From the NCBI RefSeq assembly GCF_011040495.1, contig NZ_CP049037.1, forward strand, positions 1 through 64,000: 64,000 bases of DNA. The letters are read 5' to 3'. The notes under the pieces are model-generated. The model was not told the DNA's origin. It saw only the letters and a program-made list of their open reading frames with translations, and made no database searches. How positions within the stretch are numbered: the first letter of the stretch is position 1; the number at the start of each line of letters is the position of its first letter. The translations under genes and the position numbers were made by a program. This document shows, piece after piece, positions 35,632 to 45,869 of this stretch. Source of the DNA: Pseudohalocynthiibacter aestuariivivens (lineage in GTDB: Bacteria; Pseudomonadota; Alphaproteobacteria; Rhodobacterales; Rhodobacteraceae).

Positions 35632-36540
35632 ATGCCTTCACCGGATAGCCTGCGGGCCTTTGTCCTCGCTGCTGAACTCGGCTCATTTTCGGCCGCCGCG
35701 CGCCGATTGAACAAGGCGCAATCGGCTGTTTCGACAGCCATTGCCAATCTCGAAATCGATATCGGTTTTCCGCTTTTTGATCGCAGCACGCGCTCGCCGA
35801 CCCTCACGCCCGAAGGTCGGGCGATGTTGCCCCATGCGAACGGAATATTGCTGGGAACACGAGAGTTCATGGCCAAGGCCGGGTCGATGGCCGAGGGGAC
35901 AGAGGACCGGCTTGGCCTTGTTGTCGAAACCGGGATTGATCTGTTGCCGGTCTTTGCAATTCTCGAAACCTTCTCCGAAACGTTTCCAACATTGTCGCTG
36001 GAACTGCTGTCCACCGGGCCCAATGATACCGGCGCGCTGCTAAAGGAAGGGCGCGCTGATCTGGGGCTGATGGTGGAGCAGGAAGATTATCCTGCCGGGT
36101 TTCAGTTTCGGGGTGTCGGGCACTCCACCATTGTCCGGGTGTGCGGGCGCGACCATCCGCTCGCCGCTTGCGTCCGCCCGACCTATGCCGATCTGCGCCA
36201 GTATCGCCAGATTATCCTGCGCAGCCGCTACCATCATCCTCATCCCGTCGGCGACGAAGCCAAGAGCGCGCTGGTCTGGCAGGCGGAAAGCCCCGGTTTG
36301 ATCGTGGAACTGGTCCTGCGTGGCCTTGGCTGGACGGAACTGTCAATGCCCTCTGTTGCCAGCCACATCGCTGACGGAACACTGAGGCAATTGACCAGCG
36401 AATTTCAGCAAAGCGATCAACTCGTTGGCATTGATGTCGTCTGGACCGAACAGCGCGCTCTCGGGCAGGCGGGGCAATGGCTGCGTGACCGGCTGCTGGC
36501 CGTTCCGCAAGACAGGTGGCTGGGACGCAGGTCCGGCTAA
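35632..36540 (+). CDS. LysR family transcriptional regulator
   Basis: A 302-aa LTTR. The winged helix-turn-helix occupies residues 1-60 (SLRAFVLAAELGSFSAAARR, then NKAQSAVSTAIANLE), followed by a periplasmic-binding-protein-like effector domain. It is transcribed divergently from the PACE efflux gene and probably controls it. The effector may be a biocide or a diamine substrate of the pump. Confidence 0.92.
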   Translation: MPSPDSLRAFVLAAELGSFSAAARRLNKAQSAVSTAIANLEIDIGFPLFDRSTRSPTLTPEGRAMLPHANGILLGTREFMAKAGSMAEGTEDRLGLVVETGIDLLPVFAILETFSETFPTLSLELLSTGPNDTGALLKEGRADLGLMVEQEDYPAGFQFRGVGHSTIVRVCGRDHPLAACVRPTYADLRQYRQIILRSRYHHPHPVGDEAKSALVWQAESPGLIVELVLRGLGWTELSMPSVASHIADGTLRQLTSEFQQSDQLVGIDVVWTEQRALGQAGQWLRDRLLAVPQDRWLGRRSG

Positions 36541-36556
36541 AGGCGCGCCCGGGCCA

Positions 36557-36582
36557 ATCGGGCGGCTGGCAAGCCGCCCGAT
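36557..36582. terminator. Strong hairpin between convergent LysR and J-domain genes
   Basis: ATCGGGCGGCT, loop GGCA, AGCCGCCCGAT: a perfect 11-bp stem in the 57-base gap between convergent genes. On the plus strand a TTTT follows 12 bases later. It probably acts as a bidirectional terminator. Confidence 0.65.
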
Positions 36583-36597
36583 CCTGTCCAAGTTTTC

Positions 36598-37221
36598 TTA
36601 CTTGAAGTTCCGGCTCTGTTTGATCTGGTCCCATGCCCAGACGACCTGTTGCAGCTGCTCTTCCTGACTGCGGTCGCCACCGTTGATATCAGGGTGCAAC
36701 ACCTTAATCAGCGATTTATAGGCCTTGCGAATTTCGGCCTTGGTCCAGTTGTCATCCGCTTCGAGAATATCAATAGCCTGACGTTCGGTCGGTGGCAGCT
36801 TGCGCTGGCCGGACCGCGACTTGCCGGGGTTGCGGGTGGCGTTGACGCCCAGCACCTGATGCGGATCCTCGATGCCCAGCCGCGCCCATGCGCGCGCTTC
36901 GGGGTCGCCCATCGGCTTTGTCTCGCGCTCCCACACCTTATCCTTGGACATCTGCGCGTTCAACTCGGCCTCGGTGGTGCCGTCAAAGAAGTTCCACTTG
37001 AGGTTATATTCGCGCGCGTGCTGCTGGCAGAACCACAGGAATTCATCCAGCACATCCGGCGCTCTGGGCGCGCGGTACTTGCCCGGCTCCTCACAGCCTT
37101 CGTGCTCGCACAGGCGGGTCGATGTCTCGGACGCGCCTGACATGCCACGCCGGCCGCGCGGGTTTTTCTTCTTGGCGGATGATACGGACATATCGAAACC
37201 AAATGGATCTGACTTGGTCAT
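36598..37221 (-). CDS. J domain-containing co-chaperone-like protein
   Basis: A 207-aa protein with a C-terminal DnaJ domain (about 120-205), including AEIRKAYKSLIKVLHPDINGG with the HPD triad at 176-178. Its N-terminal half contains a conserved zinc-like motif CEHEGC...WFCQQHA (Cys38, Cys43, Cys65, His68). It likely stimulates DnaK ATPase in a specialised task. The ribosome site AGAGGTG sets the start at MTKSDPFGF. Divergent from bolA, as commonly found in Rhodobacterales. Confidence 0.9.
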   Translation of the reverse strand: MTKSDPFGFDMSVSSAKKKNPRGRRGMSGASETSTRLCEHEGCEEPGKYRAPRAPDVLDEFLWFCQQHAREYNLKWNFFDGTTEAELNAQMSKDKVWERETKPMGDPEARAWARLGIEDPHQVLGVNATRNPGKSRSGQRKLPPTERQAIDILEADDNWTKAEIRKAYKSLIKVLHPDINGGDRSQEEQLQQVVWAWDQIKQSRNFK

Positions 37222-37407
37222 CGGACACCTCTTTTCGAGTCGGAGCGGAAAGTCTAATGCGGTTTTCGGCCATTCTGAAATAAAGAAAACCAAAAATCCG
37301 CTTGCGGGCGGGTCCTTGCCGGGTGTTTCCTCGAGATCCGAGTGGCGGATTAAGAGCGGAACATCTTATTCTAAACCGCAGTGAATAGAAGGGGTGAAAC
37401 GGAAAAA

Positions 37408-37665
37408 ATGAACAGATCGGCAGAAATTCGTACGGCATTGGAAGCCGCGTTCGAGACCGAGCATCTTGAGGTCATCGACGAAAGCGAGGCGCATCGCGGT
37501 CACGCGGGTTATCCAGAGGGCGGGCAGTCGCATTTTCGGGTGCGTATGCGCGCGCCTGCGCTGCATGGCCAGAGCCGTCTCGCCAAACATCGCGCCGTGC
37601 ATGCCGCCATCGGCCCGGAGCTGATCGGGCAAATACACGCATTGGCGCTGGAGGTTGACGGCTAA
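37408..37665 (+). CDS. bolA: BolA family protein
   Basis: An 85-aa BolA protein with a KH-like fold: EAAFETEHLEVIDESEAHRGH, then SHFRVRM and the RLAKHRAVHAAIG helix. The conserved His pair that shares [2Fe-2S] clusters with monothiol glutaredoxins is present. The start ATG was preferred to an upstream GTG at 37381. Roles in iron-sulfur trafficking or transcription are known for the family. Confidence 0.92.
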   Translation: MNRSAEIRTALEAAFETEHLEVIDESEAHRGHAGYPEGGQSHFRVRMRAPALHGQSRLAKHRAVHAAIGPELIGQIHALALEVDG

Positions 37666-37696
37666 GCGCGGCGTCGAGACAGCATTGCGCGCGTGC

Positions 37697-38131
37697 TCAG
37701 TCAGGCTTGCCCGGTTTTTTTGGGTCTGGCTCTGGCTCCGGGGCGGATTCGGGGCTGTCTGGCTCTGGCGTTTCCGGCTCGACCGGCGGCTCAGGCTCAC
37801 GATCGACCGGCGCCGCTACCTTGGCGTCAACCTCTTCGACATCGGCCACCGCTTCGGCCACGGCCTGCGCTTCGGAGATCACCGTCTCGGCTGCGTCGCC
37901 CATGGGACGGCGAAACACCAGAACCGTGCGATATACCGTCTGGCTGGATGTCAGTCCTTGCCGTTCGCTGCCGGGCAACAGATCAGAGCGCAGGTATTCC
38001 CACCCTTCGGCGGCTTGCGCGTTCAAAAACAGCTCGACCGCATGGGCATAGCGCGCCTCTGCGGATTTTCGCCCCGGTGCCTTGACGCCCTTGGCGGGCG
38101 GGGTCAGCACCTTGTATTCGTAGCGGATCAT
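37697..38131 (-). CDS. DUF4177 domain protein with acidic proline-rich tail
   Basis: A 144-aa protein. Residues 1-75 form a DUF4177 domain (MIRYEYKVLTPP, then LNAQAAEGWEYLRSDLLPG and YRTVLVFRRP). Residues 80-144 are a low-complexity Ala/Glu then Pro-Glu-rich tail ending in basic residues. Cytosolic; unknown function. Convergent with bolA. Confidence 0.8.
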   Translation of the reverse strand: MIRYEYKVLTPPAKGVKAPGRKSAEARYAHAVELFLNAQAAEGWEYLRSDLLPGSERQGLTSSQTVYRTVLVFRRPMGDAAETVISEAQAVAEAVADVEEVDAKVAAPVDREPEPPVEPETPEPDSPESAPEPEPDPKKPGKPD

Positions 38132-38215
38132 AGCATCGGGTCCAGTCGTCTATCACAATAACTTGCGCAATCTAACGACCTGCACGCCAATGGGAAAGCC
38201 GGAAGTACATTGCGC

Positions 38216-40237
38216 CTAACGGGCGGTATCCAGCGTGTCCTTGTCCAAATGACAATAGATGAGGTGTCCATCTGCCGATGCGCGCGCAGGAGGGGTCACC
38301 GTGTTACAGATGTCGCCCATATGACGCGGGCACCGCCGCTGAAACGGGCATCCCGTCGCGGGCGGTGCAAGATCGGCGGCATCATTGGCCAACAGCCGCG
38401 GCGCGGCATCCGGGTCCGGCTCCAGCACAGCGCCCAACAGCACCTCGGTATAGGGATGCGATGGACGGCCATAAACCGCAGCAGCCGGGCCGATCTCGCA
38501 CAGACGCCCCTGATACAGCACTGCAACGCGGTCTGCCAACGCGCGGACAACAGCCAGATCGTGGCTGACGAACACATAGGTCGCCGCGCGCGCTGCCTTC
38601 AGATCATTGAGCAGTTCCAGAACCGCTGCCTGCACCGACACGTCCAGCGCCGATGTCACCTCGTCGCAAAGCACGATATCGGGATCGGCGGCAAAGGCAC
38701 GGGCGATGGCCACGCGTTGCTTCTCGCCACCCGATAGCTGGCCCGGCAGGCGGCTCAGGTAATGCGCGCCCAGCCGGACCTGTTCCAATAACGCCTCCTG
38801 ACGGGCGCGCAGTTCAGTACCCGCCAGCCCGTGATACAGCGTTAACGGCTGCGCCAGCAATTGCGCCACGGTATGGCGCGGGTTGAGGCTGTCATCAGGA
38901 TTCTGGAAAATCAGTTGCACGCGGCGCAGATGGTCCGGGCGACGGTTCGCAACCAGCGGCGGCAATGCTGTGTCACCGTCCAGCGCGATGGTACCGCTCA
39001 ACGGTGCCAGCAATCCGGCGATGGCCTTCAGAATGGTCGATTTGCCGCTGCCGCTTTCGCCCACCAGGCCCAATGTCTCGCCGCGCGCGATTTGCGTGGT
39101 GATTCCCTGCACCGTTGATGTTGGCGGCTCGGCCCCGACCAACCGATCCCATAGCGTCGGCTGGGCATAGCAGATTGCCATGCCCTCCAGCGATAAGGCC
39201 ACAGGACCCTCTTGCGCGACATGCACCGCCGTGGCGCCAGCCCCGTCCTTGGGCAGGGCGGCCACTTCATTGTGATGCAGGCATCGCGTGTGCATTCCGC
39301 CGCCTGCATCGTGCATCGTCACCGGCGCGGCGCGGCAGTCACCACGCGCCAATGCGCAACGCGGTGCAAAGGCGCAGCCGGTGCGGGCCTCGCCCGGTGC
39401 GGGTGGGCGACCCTCCAGCGCCACCGGCAGATGCGTGTCGCCCAGCCGTGGGATCGAGGCCAGCAAACCGCGCGCATAGGGGTGCAACGGCGCGCGCAGT
39501 ACGTCGCGCGCGTCACCCTCCAGCACGACTTCGCCCGCATACATCACCATCACCCGGTCACAGGTCCGCGCGATCACCCCCAGATCGTGACTGACATACA
39601 GCATCGCCATGTTTCGCGCCTGCGCCAGATCGCGCAGCAGGTCCAGAAGATGCGCCTGCGTCGTCACATCCAGACCAGTCGTCGGCTCATCCAACAACAA
39701 CGCATCGGGATCACCGGCCAGCGCCATCGCGATCGCCACCCGTTGTTGCTGCCCACCGGACAGTTCATGCGGGAACCGGGTATAGATCGTTTCCGGGTCG
39801 GGCAGTCGCACCTGCGTCAGCAACTCCAGCGCGCGGGCGGTATGGTCCGATCGGGGCAGGGGGCTGTGCAGACGCAGCGCCTCGGCCATCTGCCGTCCGA
39901 TGCGCATGGTCGGCGTCAACGACTGCCCTGCATTCTGCGGCACCAGCCCCAACTGCCCGCCCCGGATCGACTCCAACCCGCGCCGCCGCTGGGCAAACAT
40001 GTCGTGCCCGTCAAATTGCACGGTGCCGGCCAGCACGCGCAGCCCGGATTTGAGGTATCCCATTGCCGCCAGTGCCAATGTGCTCTTGCCGGACCCGGAT
40101 TCGCCCACCAGCCCGACGCTCTGCCCGCGCGCAACGCTCAGGTCGACGCTGTGCAGGACCGGCAGGGTCCGGCCCGAGAGGCCGGTAAAGCCCACGCTGA
40201 GGCTGTTGACTTCGATGATGGGGGCTGCGCCGCTCAT
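38216..40237 (-). CDS. Fused dual ATP-binding protein of an oligopeptide-type ABC transporter
   Basis: A 673-aa DppD-DppF fusion. Domain 1 has Walker [13 protein letters not shown], signature [15 protein letters not shown], Walker [12 protein letters not shown] and the oligopeptide extension with [15 protein letters not shown] and GCAFAPRC. Domain 2 (from about residue 350) has [37 protein letters not shown] and a [14 protein letters not shown] C-terminal cysteine motif. It is the last gene after two permease genes; one base separates it from the DppC-like stop. Confidence 0.92.
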   Translation of the reverse strand: MSGAAPIIEVNSLSVGFTGLSGRTLPVLHSVDLSVARGQSVGLVGESGSGKSTLALAAMGYLKSGLRVLAGTVQFDGHDMFAQRRRGLESIRGGQLGLVPQNAGQSLTPTMRIGRQMAEALRLHSPLPRSDHTARALELLTQVRLPDPETIYTRFPHELSGGQQQRVAIAMALAGDPDALLLDEPTTGLDVTTQAHLLDLLRDLAQARNMAMLYVSHDLGVIARTCDRVMVMYAGEVVLEGDARDVLRAPLHPYARGLLASIPRLGDTHLPVALEGRPPAPGEARTGCAFAPRCALARGDCRAAPVTMHDAGGGMHTRCLHHNEVAALPKDGAGATAVHVAQEGPVALSLEGMAICYAQPTLWDRLVGAEPPTSTVQGITTQIARGETLGLVGESGSGKSTILKAIAGLLAPLSGTIALDGDTALPPLVANRRPDHLRRVQLIFQNPDDSLNPRHTVAQLLAQPLTLYHGLAGTELRARQEALLEQVRLGAHYLSRLPGQLSGGEKQRVAIARAFAADPDIVLCDEVTSALDVSVQAAVLELLNDLKAARAATYVFVSHDLAVVRALADRVAVLYQGRLCEIGPAAAVYGRPSHPYTEVLLGAVLEPDPDAAPRLLANDAADLAPPATGCPFQRRCPRHMGDICNTVTPPARASADGHLIYCHLDKDTLDTAR

Positions 40238-40238
40238 C

Positions 40239-41126
40239 TCAGATCGCCGCCTTGCGGGCGCGGTCGATGCCCAGCGATTTGGCCAACGCATCTGCCGCCA
40301 GATTGATCCCAATGATCAGCGAACTCAGCGCAATGACCGGCCCCAATACGCCCCAGAGCGCGAGCGACATGTATATCCGTCCATCCGCGATCATCAGCCC
40401 CCAGTCCGGGGTTGGCGGGGAAACGCCAAACCCCAGAAATGACAGCGACGAGAACGCCAGCAACATCCACGACCAGCGCATTGCCCCCTCGACCATCATC
40501 ACATCGCGTACATTGGGCAGCAATTCGGTGCCGATGATGGTCATGGCGCTGTGCCCGCGCGCATGGGCGGCAGCAATGAAATCACGCGCGATCACCTCAT
40601 GCGTGGCCGCCCTAGCGACACGAATGACAGGAATGCCAAAGAGAAAACCAAGCGTCGGGATCAGCACATGGTTGCCCGTGCCAAAGGTCATCACCAAAAC
40701 CAACAGGATCAGGATGCCGGGTAACGACAGGAAGGCATCCACAAGCCGCATCATCGCCTCGTCGATCCGGCCACCCGCCAGCCCCAGCGCCATGCCGGTG
40801 AACCCGCCCCACAGCATCGCCAGCGGTGTGGCCAGCCCGGTCACGAACAGCGCCTCGCGTCCGCCCATCATCACGCGGCTCAGGATGTCACGCCCCAGAT
40901 GATCGGTGCCCATCCAGTGCCGGGCGCTGGGCGTCTCCAGCATTTCTGCGGAACTCATCGCGTTGGTGTCAAACGGCACGATCCACGGGCCAAATGCCGC
41001 CAGCAAGACGTGGAAGCCGATCAAGGTCACGCCAACGGCCCCCGAGGGCCGCGCGGCTACATCGCGCAACACACGCCAGATACGCCGCGCACGAAACGCG
41101 GTCCGGGGCTGCGCTGCATCACTCAT
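40239..41126 (-). CDS. Oligopeptide-type ABC transporter permease (DppC-like)
   Basis: A 295-aa permease with the N-terminal DppC signature (TDHLGRDILSRVMMGGREAL), five to six helices and the EAA loop AAHARGHSAMTIIGTELLPN. It partners the DppB-like permease, whose stop it overlaps by four bases. The cargo (peptide, opine, glycoside or metal chelate) cannot be read from sequence. Confidence 0.92.
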   Translation of the reverse strand: MSDAAQPRTAFRARRIWRVLRDVAARPSGAVGVTLIGFHVLLAAFGPWIVPFDTNAMSSAEMLETPSARHWMGTDHLGRDILSRVMMGGREALFVTGLATPLAMLWGGFTGMALGLAGGRIDEAMMRLVDAFLSLPGILILLVLVMTFGTGNHVLIPTLGFLFGIPVIRVARAATHEVIARDFIAAAHARGHSAMTIIGTELLPNVRDVMMVEGAMRWSWMLLAFSSLSFLGFGVSPPTPDWGLMIADGRIYMSLALWGVLGPVIALSSLIIGINLAADALAKSLGIDRARKAAI

Positions 41127-42082
41127 CGGCGCCTCATGTGATACGTGCGCAGGCGCGGGTTCAGCACCATCGTCAGGATATCCGCCGTCAGGTTCACGCC
41201 CACATAGGTCACTGCCACGATCAGCGCGATGGCCTGCACCACTGGCAGGTCACGGTCGGATATGGCGTCGATCATCATCCGCCCCATGCCGGGATAGTTG
41301 AACACCACTTCGATCACCACCACCCCACCCAAGAGCCACGCCACCGTCAACGCCACGACGTTGATCGCAGGCAGCAGCGCATTGGGCAGCGCATGGCGGA
41401 ACACCACTTGCCAGTAGGGTACGCCCTTGAGCGTGGCCATCTGCACGTAATCGCCCGCCATCACCTCGATCACCGACGACCGGACCATGCGCAGGATATG
41501 CGCCGTCATCACCATGCTAAGCACGATGATCGGCAGGATGATCTCCGGAAAAAATGCCGAGACCGGATAATCGGCGGGGGCCACCACGATCCCCGGTATC
41601 CAGCGCAACCAGACTGAGAAAATGAGGATCAGCACCGTGGCCGATACGAATTCGGGGATGGTCATTGCCAAGATCGCCGTGGTCGACAGCAGCAGATCAA
41701 CCGGCCGGTCGCGCCATAGCCCGGTGATGACACCCAGCACGATGGCCAGCGGAACACCCACCGCCAATGCGCAGGCCGCCAGCAATGCGGAATTCTTCAA
41801 CCGGTCCGTCACCAGTGAGGCGATGCTCTCTACCCCGCCCGCCGATATCCCGAAATCGCCGCGCACAGCGCCGCCAGCCCAGTCAAGATACCGCGTGACC
41901 GCAGATTGATCCAATCCCAGATCGGCGCGGCATTTCTCCAGCAGCGCGCCCTGCGCCTCGCGCTCCAGAAACGCGGTGCAGGCGTCTCCGGGCAGGGCCT
42001 CGACACCTGCAAAGATCAGCACCGATACGATCACCACAGTGATTGCGCCCAGAACGAGGCGGCGCAGCAAAAGCGTCAGCAT
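41123..42082 (-). CDS. Oligopeptide-type ABC transporter permease (DppB-like)
   Basis: A 319-aa permease with the DppB N-terminus (LLLRRLVLGAITVVIVSVL), DLGLDQSAVTRYLDWAGGAV and EAA loop MATLKGVPYWQVVFRHALPN, ending in the usual NPRLR-type tail. It is the first gene of the operon visible here. No substrate-binding protein gene is on either side, although one normally precedes it. Confidence 0.92.
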   Translation of the reverse strand: MLTLLLRRLVLGAITVVIVSVLIFAGVEALPGDACTAFLEREAQGALLEKCRADLGLDQSAVTRYLDWAGGAVRGDFGISAGGVESIASLVTDRLKNSALLAACALAVGVPLAIVLGVITGLWRDRPVDLLLSTTAILAMTIPEFVSATVLILIFSVWLRWIPGIVVAPADYPVSAFFPEIILPIIVLSMVMTAHILRMVRSSVIEVMAGDYVQMATLKGVPYWQVVFRHALPNALLPAINVVALTVAWLLGGVVVIEVVFNYPGMGRMMIDAISDRDLPVVQAIALIVAVTYVGVNLTADILTMVLNPRLRTYHMRRR

Positions 42083-42206
42083 GACAATCGCATAAGCAGG
42101 CGCGGCGCTCCCTTGGTCAGCACGGGCAGATCAGGGCCGGCAGACCTGCCGACGCCGCCACCATAGGCCGAACCGCGCAGGCCCGTCGAGGGCGATAATC
42201 GCCCCC

Positions 42207-42713
42207 TCAACGCCGGATAGAGTTGCCAATGCCGATCCTGCGCCCAATCCCCTCGGGGCGTGGCAGCGCGTCATGTGCGGTCTGCATCCGGCCCAGACCG
42301 TCCAGAATATCCTGTGGCATCGGCGTTACCTTTGGCCCGGTCATGTCCACATGCAGCGTCAGCCCCTCTGCCGTCGCGGCCAGCCAGCCATCCTCGTGAT
42401 AGAGATGCTGAAAACTGTGAAAACGTTTCTCGTCATGGTCGATCAACTGAAACGCCACCCGCACCCGGTCCCCCAGATGCAGCTCGCGCATGTAGCGGAT
42501 ATGAAATTCGGCGGTGTATGTGGTCAGCTTGCGCGCCTCGGCATAATCCACCCCGAACCCAATCAACGGATAGACCTGATCCGCCCCGCGATCGAACAGC
42601 ACCGTGTAATAGGCCATATTCAGATGCCCGTTATAGTCGATCCACTCCGGCTCGATCTCCATCAGATCGGTCAGAAATGGCGCATTTTCGGGCTTTGGGG
42701 CGGTCTGTGGCAT
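42207..42713 (-). CDS. Hotdog-fold acyl-CoA thioesterase family protein
   Basis: A 168-aa 4-hydroxybenzoyl-CoA-thioesterase-type protein. The catalytic segment EWIDYNGHLNMAYYTVLFD near residue 25 and the central strand HIRYMRELHLGDRVRV fit the family. Relatives hydrolyse betainyl-CoA, acyl-CoA or aromatic thioesters. No pathway genes lie nearby, so the substrate is open. Confidence 0.85.
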   Translation of the reverse strand: MPQTAPKPENAPFLTDLMEIEPEWIDYNGHLNMAYYTVLFDRGADQVYPLIGFGVDYAEARKLTTYTAEFHIRYMRELHLGDRVRVAFQLIDHDEKRFHSFQHLYHEDGWLAATAEGLTLHVDMTGPKVTPMPQDILDGLGRMQTAHDALPRPEGIGRRIGIGNSIRR

Positions 42714-42861
42714 CGGCTACGCGTCCTCGGGTCGGGTCGCATGGCGGTGTAGCTGGTGTGGCGCAAGGAGGGAAGGGGTTACGGCTTTTCGGACGTTCGC
42801 TGCCATCAGGGCCGCTCTGTGTGGTCGGACGAAGCGTCACTTCGCTGCACCTACGCGAAGG

Positions 42862-44055
42862 TCAGCTAAACCTTGAATTCCAAATTCGCCGCCTCGCTTC
42901 GTCTCTGACTTCATATTCTGCAATAGCTTTTTCCAATTCGTCAGGCGCGAGCGCGGCATCCCCTTTTGCATGCTGTGTGATCTGCATCGTGTACCATGCG
43001 GTCACACCGCCTTCTGGCGGGTTCTTGAACCGTGGAAACTGCGGCTCGCTGCGCTGTCCGGACAGCCAAAAAGATGGCAGTTTTGGATCGACCACCAACG
43101 CGCGAGCCAACCCGATAAGATCGGCCTTGTCCTCGACAATTGCGCTTTCTGCTTGAGCACGCGTTTTGAATCCGCCTGTGAGCATCAATGGTATGTTCGT
43201 CTTTTGGCGCGCGCGACCTGCGAATTCTACGAAATAGGGGCCAGAGCCTGCCCGATCAGACGAGGATGCAGCACCGGGGAAGTATGTGCCGCCGCTGATG
43301 TCGATAAGGTCGATTGCCATTTGGTCTACTGTGGCGACGACCTCGAGGGACTCGTTCTCAGCAAAACCGCCCTCAAGCTGGTCCGTCGCATTCAACTTGA
43401 TACCGACCGGATATTCAGGGCCGACAACTTTTCTCACCGCGTCGACCACTTCGAGCAGGAGCCGCATCCGGTTTTGCAGAGAACCGCCATAGGCATCCTC
43501 TCGTTTGTTGAACAAAGGTGACAGAAATTGACTAAGCAGGAAGCCATGTGCCGCATGTACCTGCACACCTCCGAACCCAAGTTCCTTTGCAAGGTTGGCG
43601 GTCTGGGCAAATTCGGCGGGTAGCGCGTGTATCTCGTCCATCGACAACGCGCCGCAAGTCAGGCCGGGTAAGTCCAGCGCGCTCGGTCCTTTTGGTGTGC
43701 TTATCGGGGCATCCGCCATTGCGCCCGCGTGACCAAGTTGGAGCCATAGGTGTGCGTTGTCGGTTTCACCTGCTTTTGCGAGGCGTTTGAACAAGTCTAG
43801 ATCTGAGTGACCATTCAAAATAAGGTTGCCGGGCTTCTCTGCAAAATGAGGAGTAGTTTGAACCTCGCCGATGATTGACAACGCCAAACCGCCTTTGGCC
43901 CACTGTTCGTAAAGCCTGATCTGATCGTTGGTTGGGTTGCCAGCGCCGTCGCCAAGAGAGTCCGACATTGCGGACTTGGCGATCCGGTTCTTCAGTGTAG
44001 CACCGCATGGCAGTGTCAGCGGTTGGGCGAGCGGTGAAATTTGCGCTTTGGGCAT
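42862..44055 (-). CDS. Old yellow enzyme family NADH:flavin oxidoreductase
   Basis: A 397-aa FMN-dependent TIM-barrel enzyme, with NRIAKSAMSDSLGDGAGNPT, HLWLQLGHAGAMA, GGVQVHAAHGFLLSQFLSP, NKREDAYGGSLQNRMR and MLTGGFKT. It lacks the iron-sulfur and second-flavin domains of dienoyl-CoA reductase. It probably reduces electrophilic alkenes or related xenobiotics. Its base composition looks clearly lower in GC than the neighbours, suggesting recent acquisition. Confidence 0.88.
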   Translation of the reverse strand: MPKAQISPLAQPLTLPCGATLKNRIAKSAMSDSLGDGAGNPTNDQIRLYEQWAKGGLALSIIGEVQTTPHFAEKPGNLILNGHSDLDLFKRLAKAGETDNAHLWLQLGHAGAMADAPISTPKGPSALDLPGLTCGALSMDEIHALPAEFAQTANLAKELGFGGVQVHAAHGFLLSQFLSPLFNKREDAYGGSLQNRMRLLLEVVDAVRKVVGPEYPVGIKLNATDQLEGGFAENESLEVVATVDQMAIDLIDISGGTYFPGAASSSDRAGSGPYFVEFAGRARQKTNIPLMLTGGFKTRAQAESAIVEDKADLIGLARALVVDPKLPSFWLSGQRSEPQFPRFKNPPEGGVTAWYTMQITQHAKGDAALAPDELEKAIAEYEVRDEARRRIWNSRFS

Positions 44056-44129
44056 GAAGCCTCGGAATTTTGTTAGTGTGATACGTCAAAGCAGACGTTC
44101 AAGCATCACGCAGTATCGGTCAATAAGGC

Positions 44130-44318
44130 TCAAAGCTGCCGTTGGTTTCGAACGTCTGTTTTGGGCCACCGGCGATCTATGGGTTGCCGGGCATAAGGCT
44201 CGAAAACCAAACACTCCGAATGCTTGTTGCCTTCGGGCGAGTCCAAACACAACACTAACTCACCCGGCCGCACGGCAGCACCGGCGCGCACCACGCATCT
44301 GATCACACCCACCGACAT
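44130..44318 (-). pseudogene. Short fragment resembling the C-terminus of a MOSC domain
   Basis: A 62-codon frame in the 302-base gap before gatB. Its first residues (MSVGVIRCVVRAGAAVRPGE) resemble the end of small MOSC-domain sulfur-carrier proteins, but nothing of the rest of the domain is present. It may be a remnant left by recombination. The other parts of the 44056-44357 gap show no gene. The frame continues in register behind the gatB TGA; I take that as chance. Confidence 0.28.
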
Positions 44319-44357
44319 GATACCGACGCAGTACCGACGTAAAACCGATGCCGGATT

Positions 44358-45869
44358 TCAAAGCCCCAGCTTGGCGCTCACGATCTGGTTGACGGCTTTG
44401 GGATTGGCCTTGCCGCCGGTCGCTTTCATCACTTGCCCCACGAACCAGCCAGCCAGTTTGGGGTTGGCCTTTGCCTTTTCCACCTGTGCTGGATTGTCGG
44501 CGATGATCTGGTCCACGGCGGCCTCGATGGCGCCGGTGTCCGTGACCTGTTTCATGCCGCGTTTTTCAACGATTTCAGCAGGATCGCCGCCGTCGGTGTA
44601 GACGATCTCGAACAGGTCCTTGGCAATCTTGCCACTGATCGCGTCCGAGCTGATCAGGTCCACGATACCGCCCAGCTGATCCGGGTTGACCGGGCTGGAG
44701 GTGATGTCCGCGCCCTCTTTCTTGAGCCGCCCAAACAGCTCGTTGATCACCCAGTTCGCCACCAATTTTCCATCGCGTCCCGCCGCAGCGGCCTCGAAAT
44801 ATCCGGCACTTTCCAGATCCGCCGTCAGCACTGAGGCGTCGTATTCGCTAAGCCCGAAGTCATTGACAAATCGTGCCTTTTTCGCGTCCGGCAGTTCGGG
44901 CAGAGAGGCGGCGATCTCGTCCACCCATGCCTGCTCAATCTCCAGCGGCAGCAGGTCGGGATCGGGGAAATAGCGGTAATCATGCGCCTCTTCCTTGGAC
45001 CGCATCGACCGCGTTTCGTTCTTGTCGGGATCATACAGGCGGGTTTCCTGATCGACCGATCCACCGGCCTCGAGAATACCGATTTGGCGGCGCGCCTCAT
45101 AGTCGATCGCCATCTGGATGAACCGGGTAGAGTTCATGTTCTTGATTTCGCAACGCGTGCCGAGATGGGAAAAATCCTGAGTTTCCTGATACTTCTCGTA
45201 CTGACCCGGACGGCAGACGCTGACATTCACGTCGGCGCGCAGGTTGCCGTTCTGCATGTTGCCATCGCAGGTGCCGAGGTAGCGCAGGACCTGACGCATT
45301 TTCAGCACATAGGCGGCTGCCTCTTCGGGGCCACGGATGTCCGGGCGGCTGACGATCTCCATCAGGCAGACGCCGGTACGGTTGAGGTCGACGAAGGACA
45401 TGTTGGGGTCCATGTCGTGAATGGATTTACCTGCATCCTGCTCCATATGGATACGTTCTATCCGTACCAGTCGCGCGATGCCCGGCTCCATGTCCACCAG
45501 CACCTCGCCTTCGCCGACGATGGGTTCGTATAGCTGGCTGATCTGATACCCTTGGGGCAGGTCCGGGTAGAAGTAATTCTTGCGGTCAAAGGCCGATTTC
45601 AAGTTGATTTGCGCCTTCAGGCCCAGCCCGGTGCGCACGGCCTGCTCAATGCAGAATTCGTTGATCACCGGCAACATGCCCGGCATTGCGGCGTCCACAA
45701 AGGCAACATTCGAATTGGGCTCGGCTCCGAACCGGGTAGAGGCACCCGAAAACAGCTTGGCCTGAGACGCCACCTGCGCGTGCACTTCCATCCCGATGAC
45801 CAGTTCCCAGTCATGCTTGGCGCCCGCGATCACGCGTGGTTTGGGTGTCTCGTATGTCAGATCGAGCAT
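44358..45869 (-). CDS. gatB: Aspartyl/glutamyl-tRNA(Asn/Gln) amidotransferase subunit B
   Basis: A 503-aa GatB, the kinase/transamidase subunit that converts misacylated Glu-tRNA(Gln) or Asp-tRNA(Asn). Landmarks are [37 protein letters not shown] and [13 protein letters not shown], with the YqeY-like C-domain and tail. Ribosome site GGAGGG. gatC and gatA are not in the window, so the subunits are dispersed. Confidence 0.96.
   Translation of the reverse strand: MLDLTYETPKPRVIAGAKHDWELVIGMEVHAQVASQAKLFSGASTRFGAEPNSNVAFVDAAMPGMLPVINEFCIEQAVRTGLGLKAQINLKSAFDRKNYFYPDLPQGYQISQLYEPIVGEGEVLVDMEPGIARLVRIERIHMEQDAGKSIHDMDPNMSFVDLNRTGVCLMEIVSRPDIRGPEEAAAYVLKMRQVLRYLGTCDGNMQNGNLRADVNVSVCRPGQYEKYQETQDFSHLGTRCEIKNMNSTRFIQMAIDYEARRQIGILEAGGSVDQETRLYDPDKNETRSMRSKEEAHDYRYFPDPDLLPLEIEQAWVDEIAASLPELPDAKKARFVNDFGLSEYDASVLTADLESAGYFEAAAAGRDGKLVANWVINELFGRLKKEGADITSSPVNPDQLGGIVDLISSDAISGKIAKDLFEIVYTDGGDPAEIVEKRGMKQVTDTGAIEAAVDQIIADNPAQVEKAKANPKLAGWFVGQVMKATGGKANPKAVNQIVSAKLGL

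Noticed and set aside
44130..44360. Stop-codon readthrough of gatB into the MOSC-like frame
   Set aside because: GatB ends at its normal C-terminus and no readthrough context is visible; the shared frame is most likely chance.
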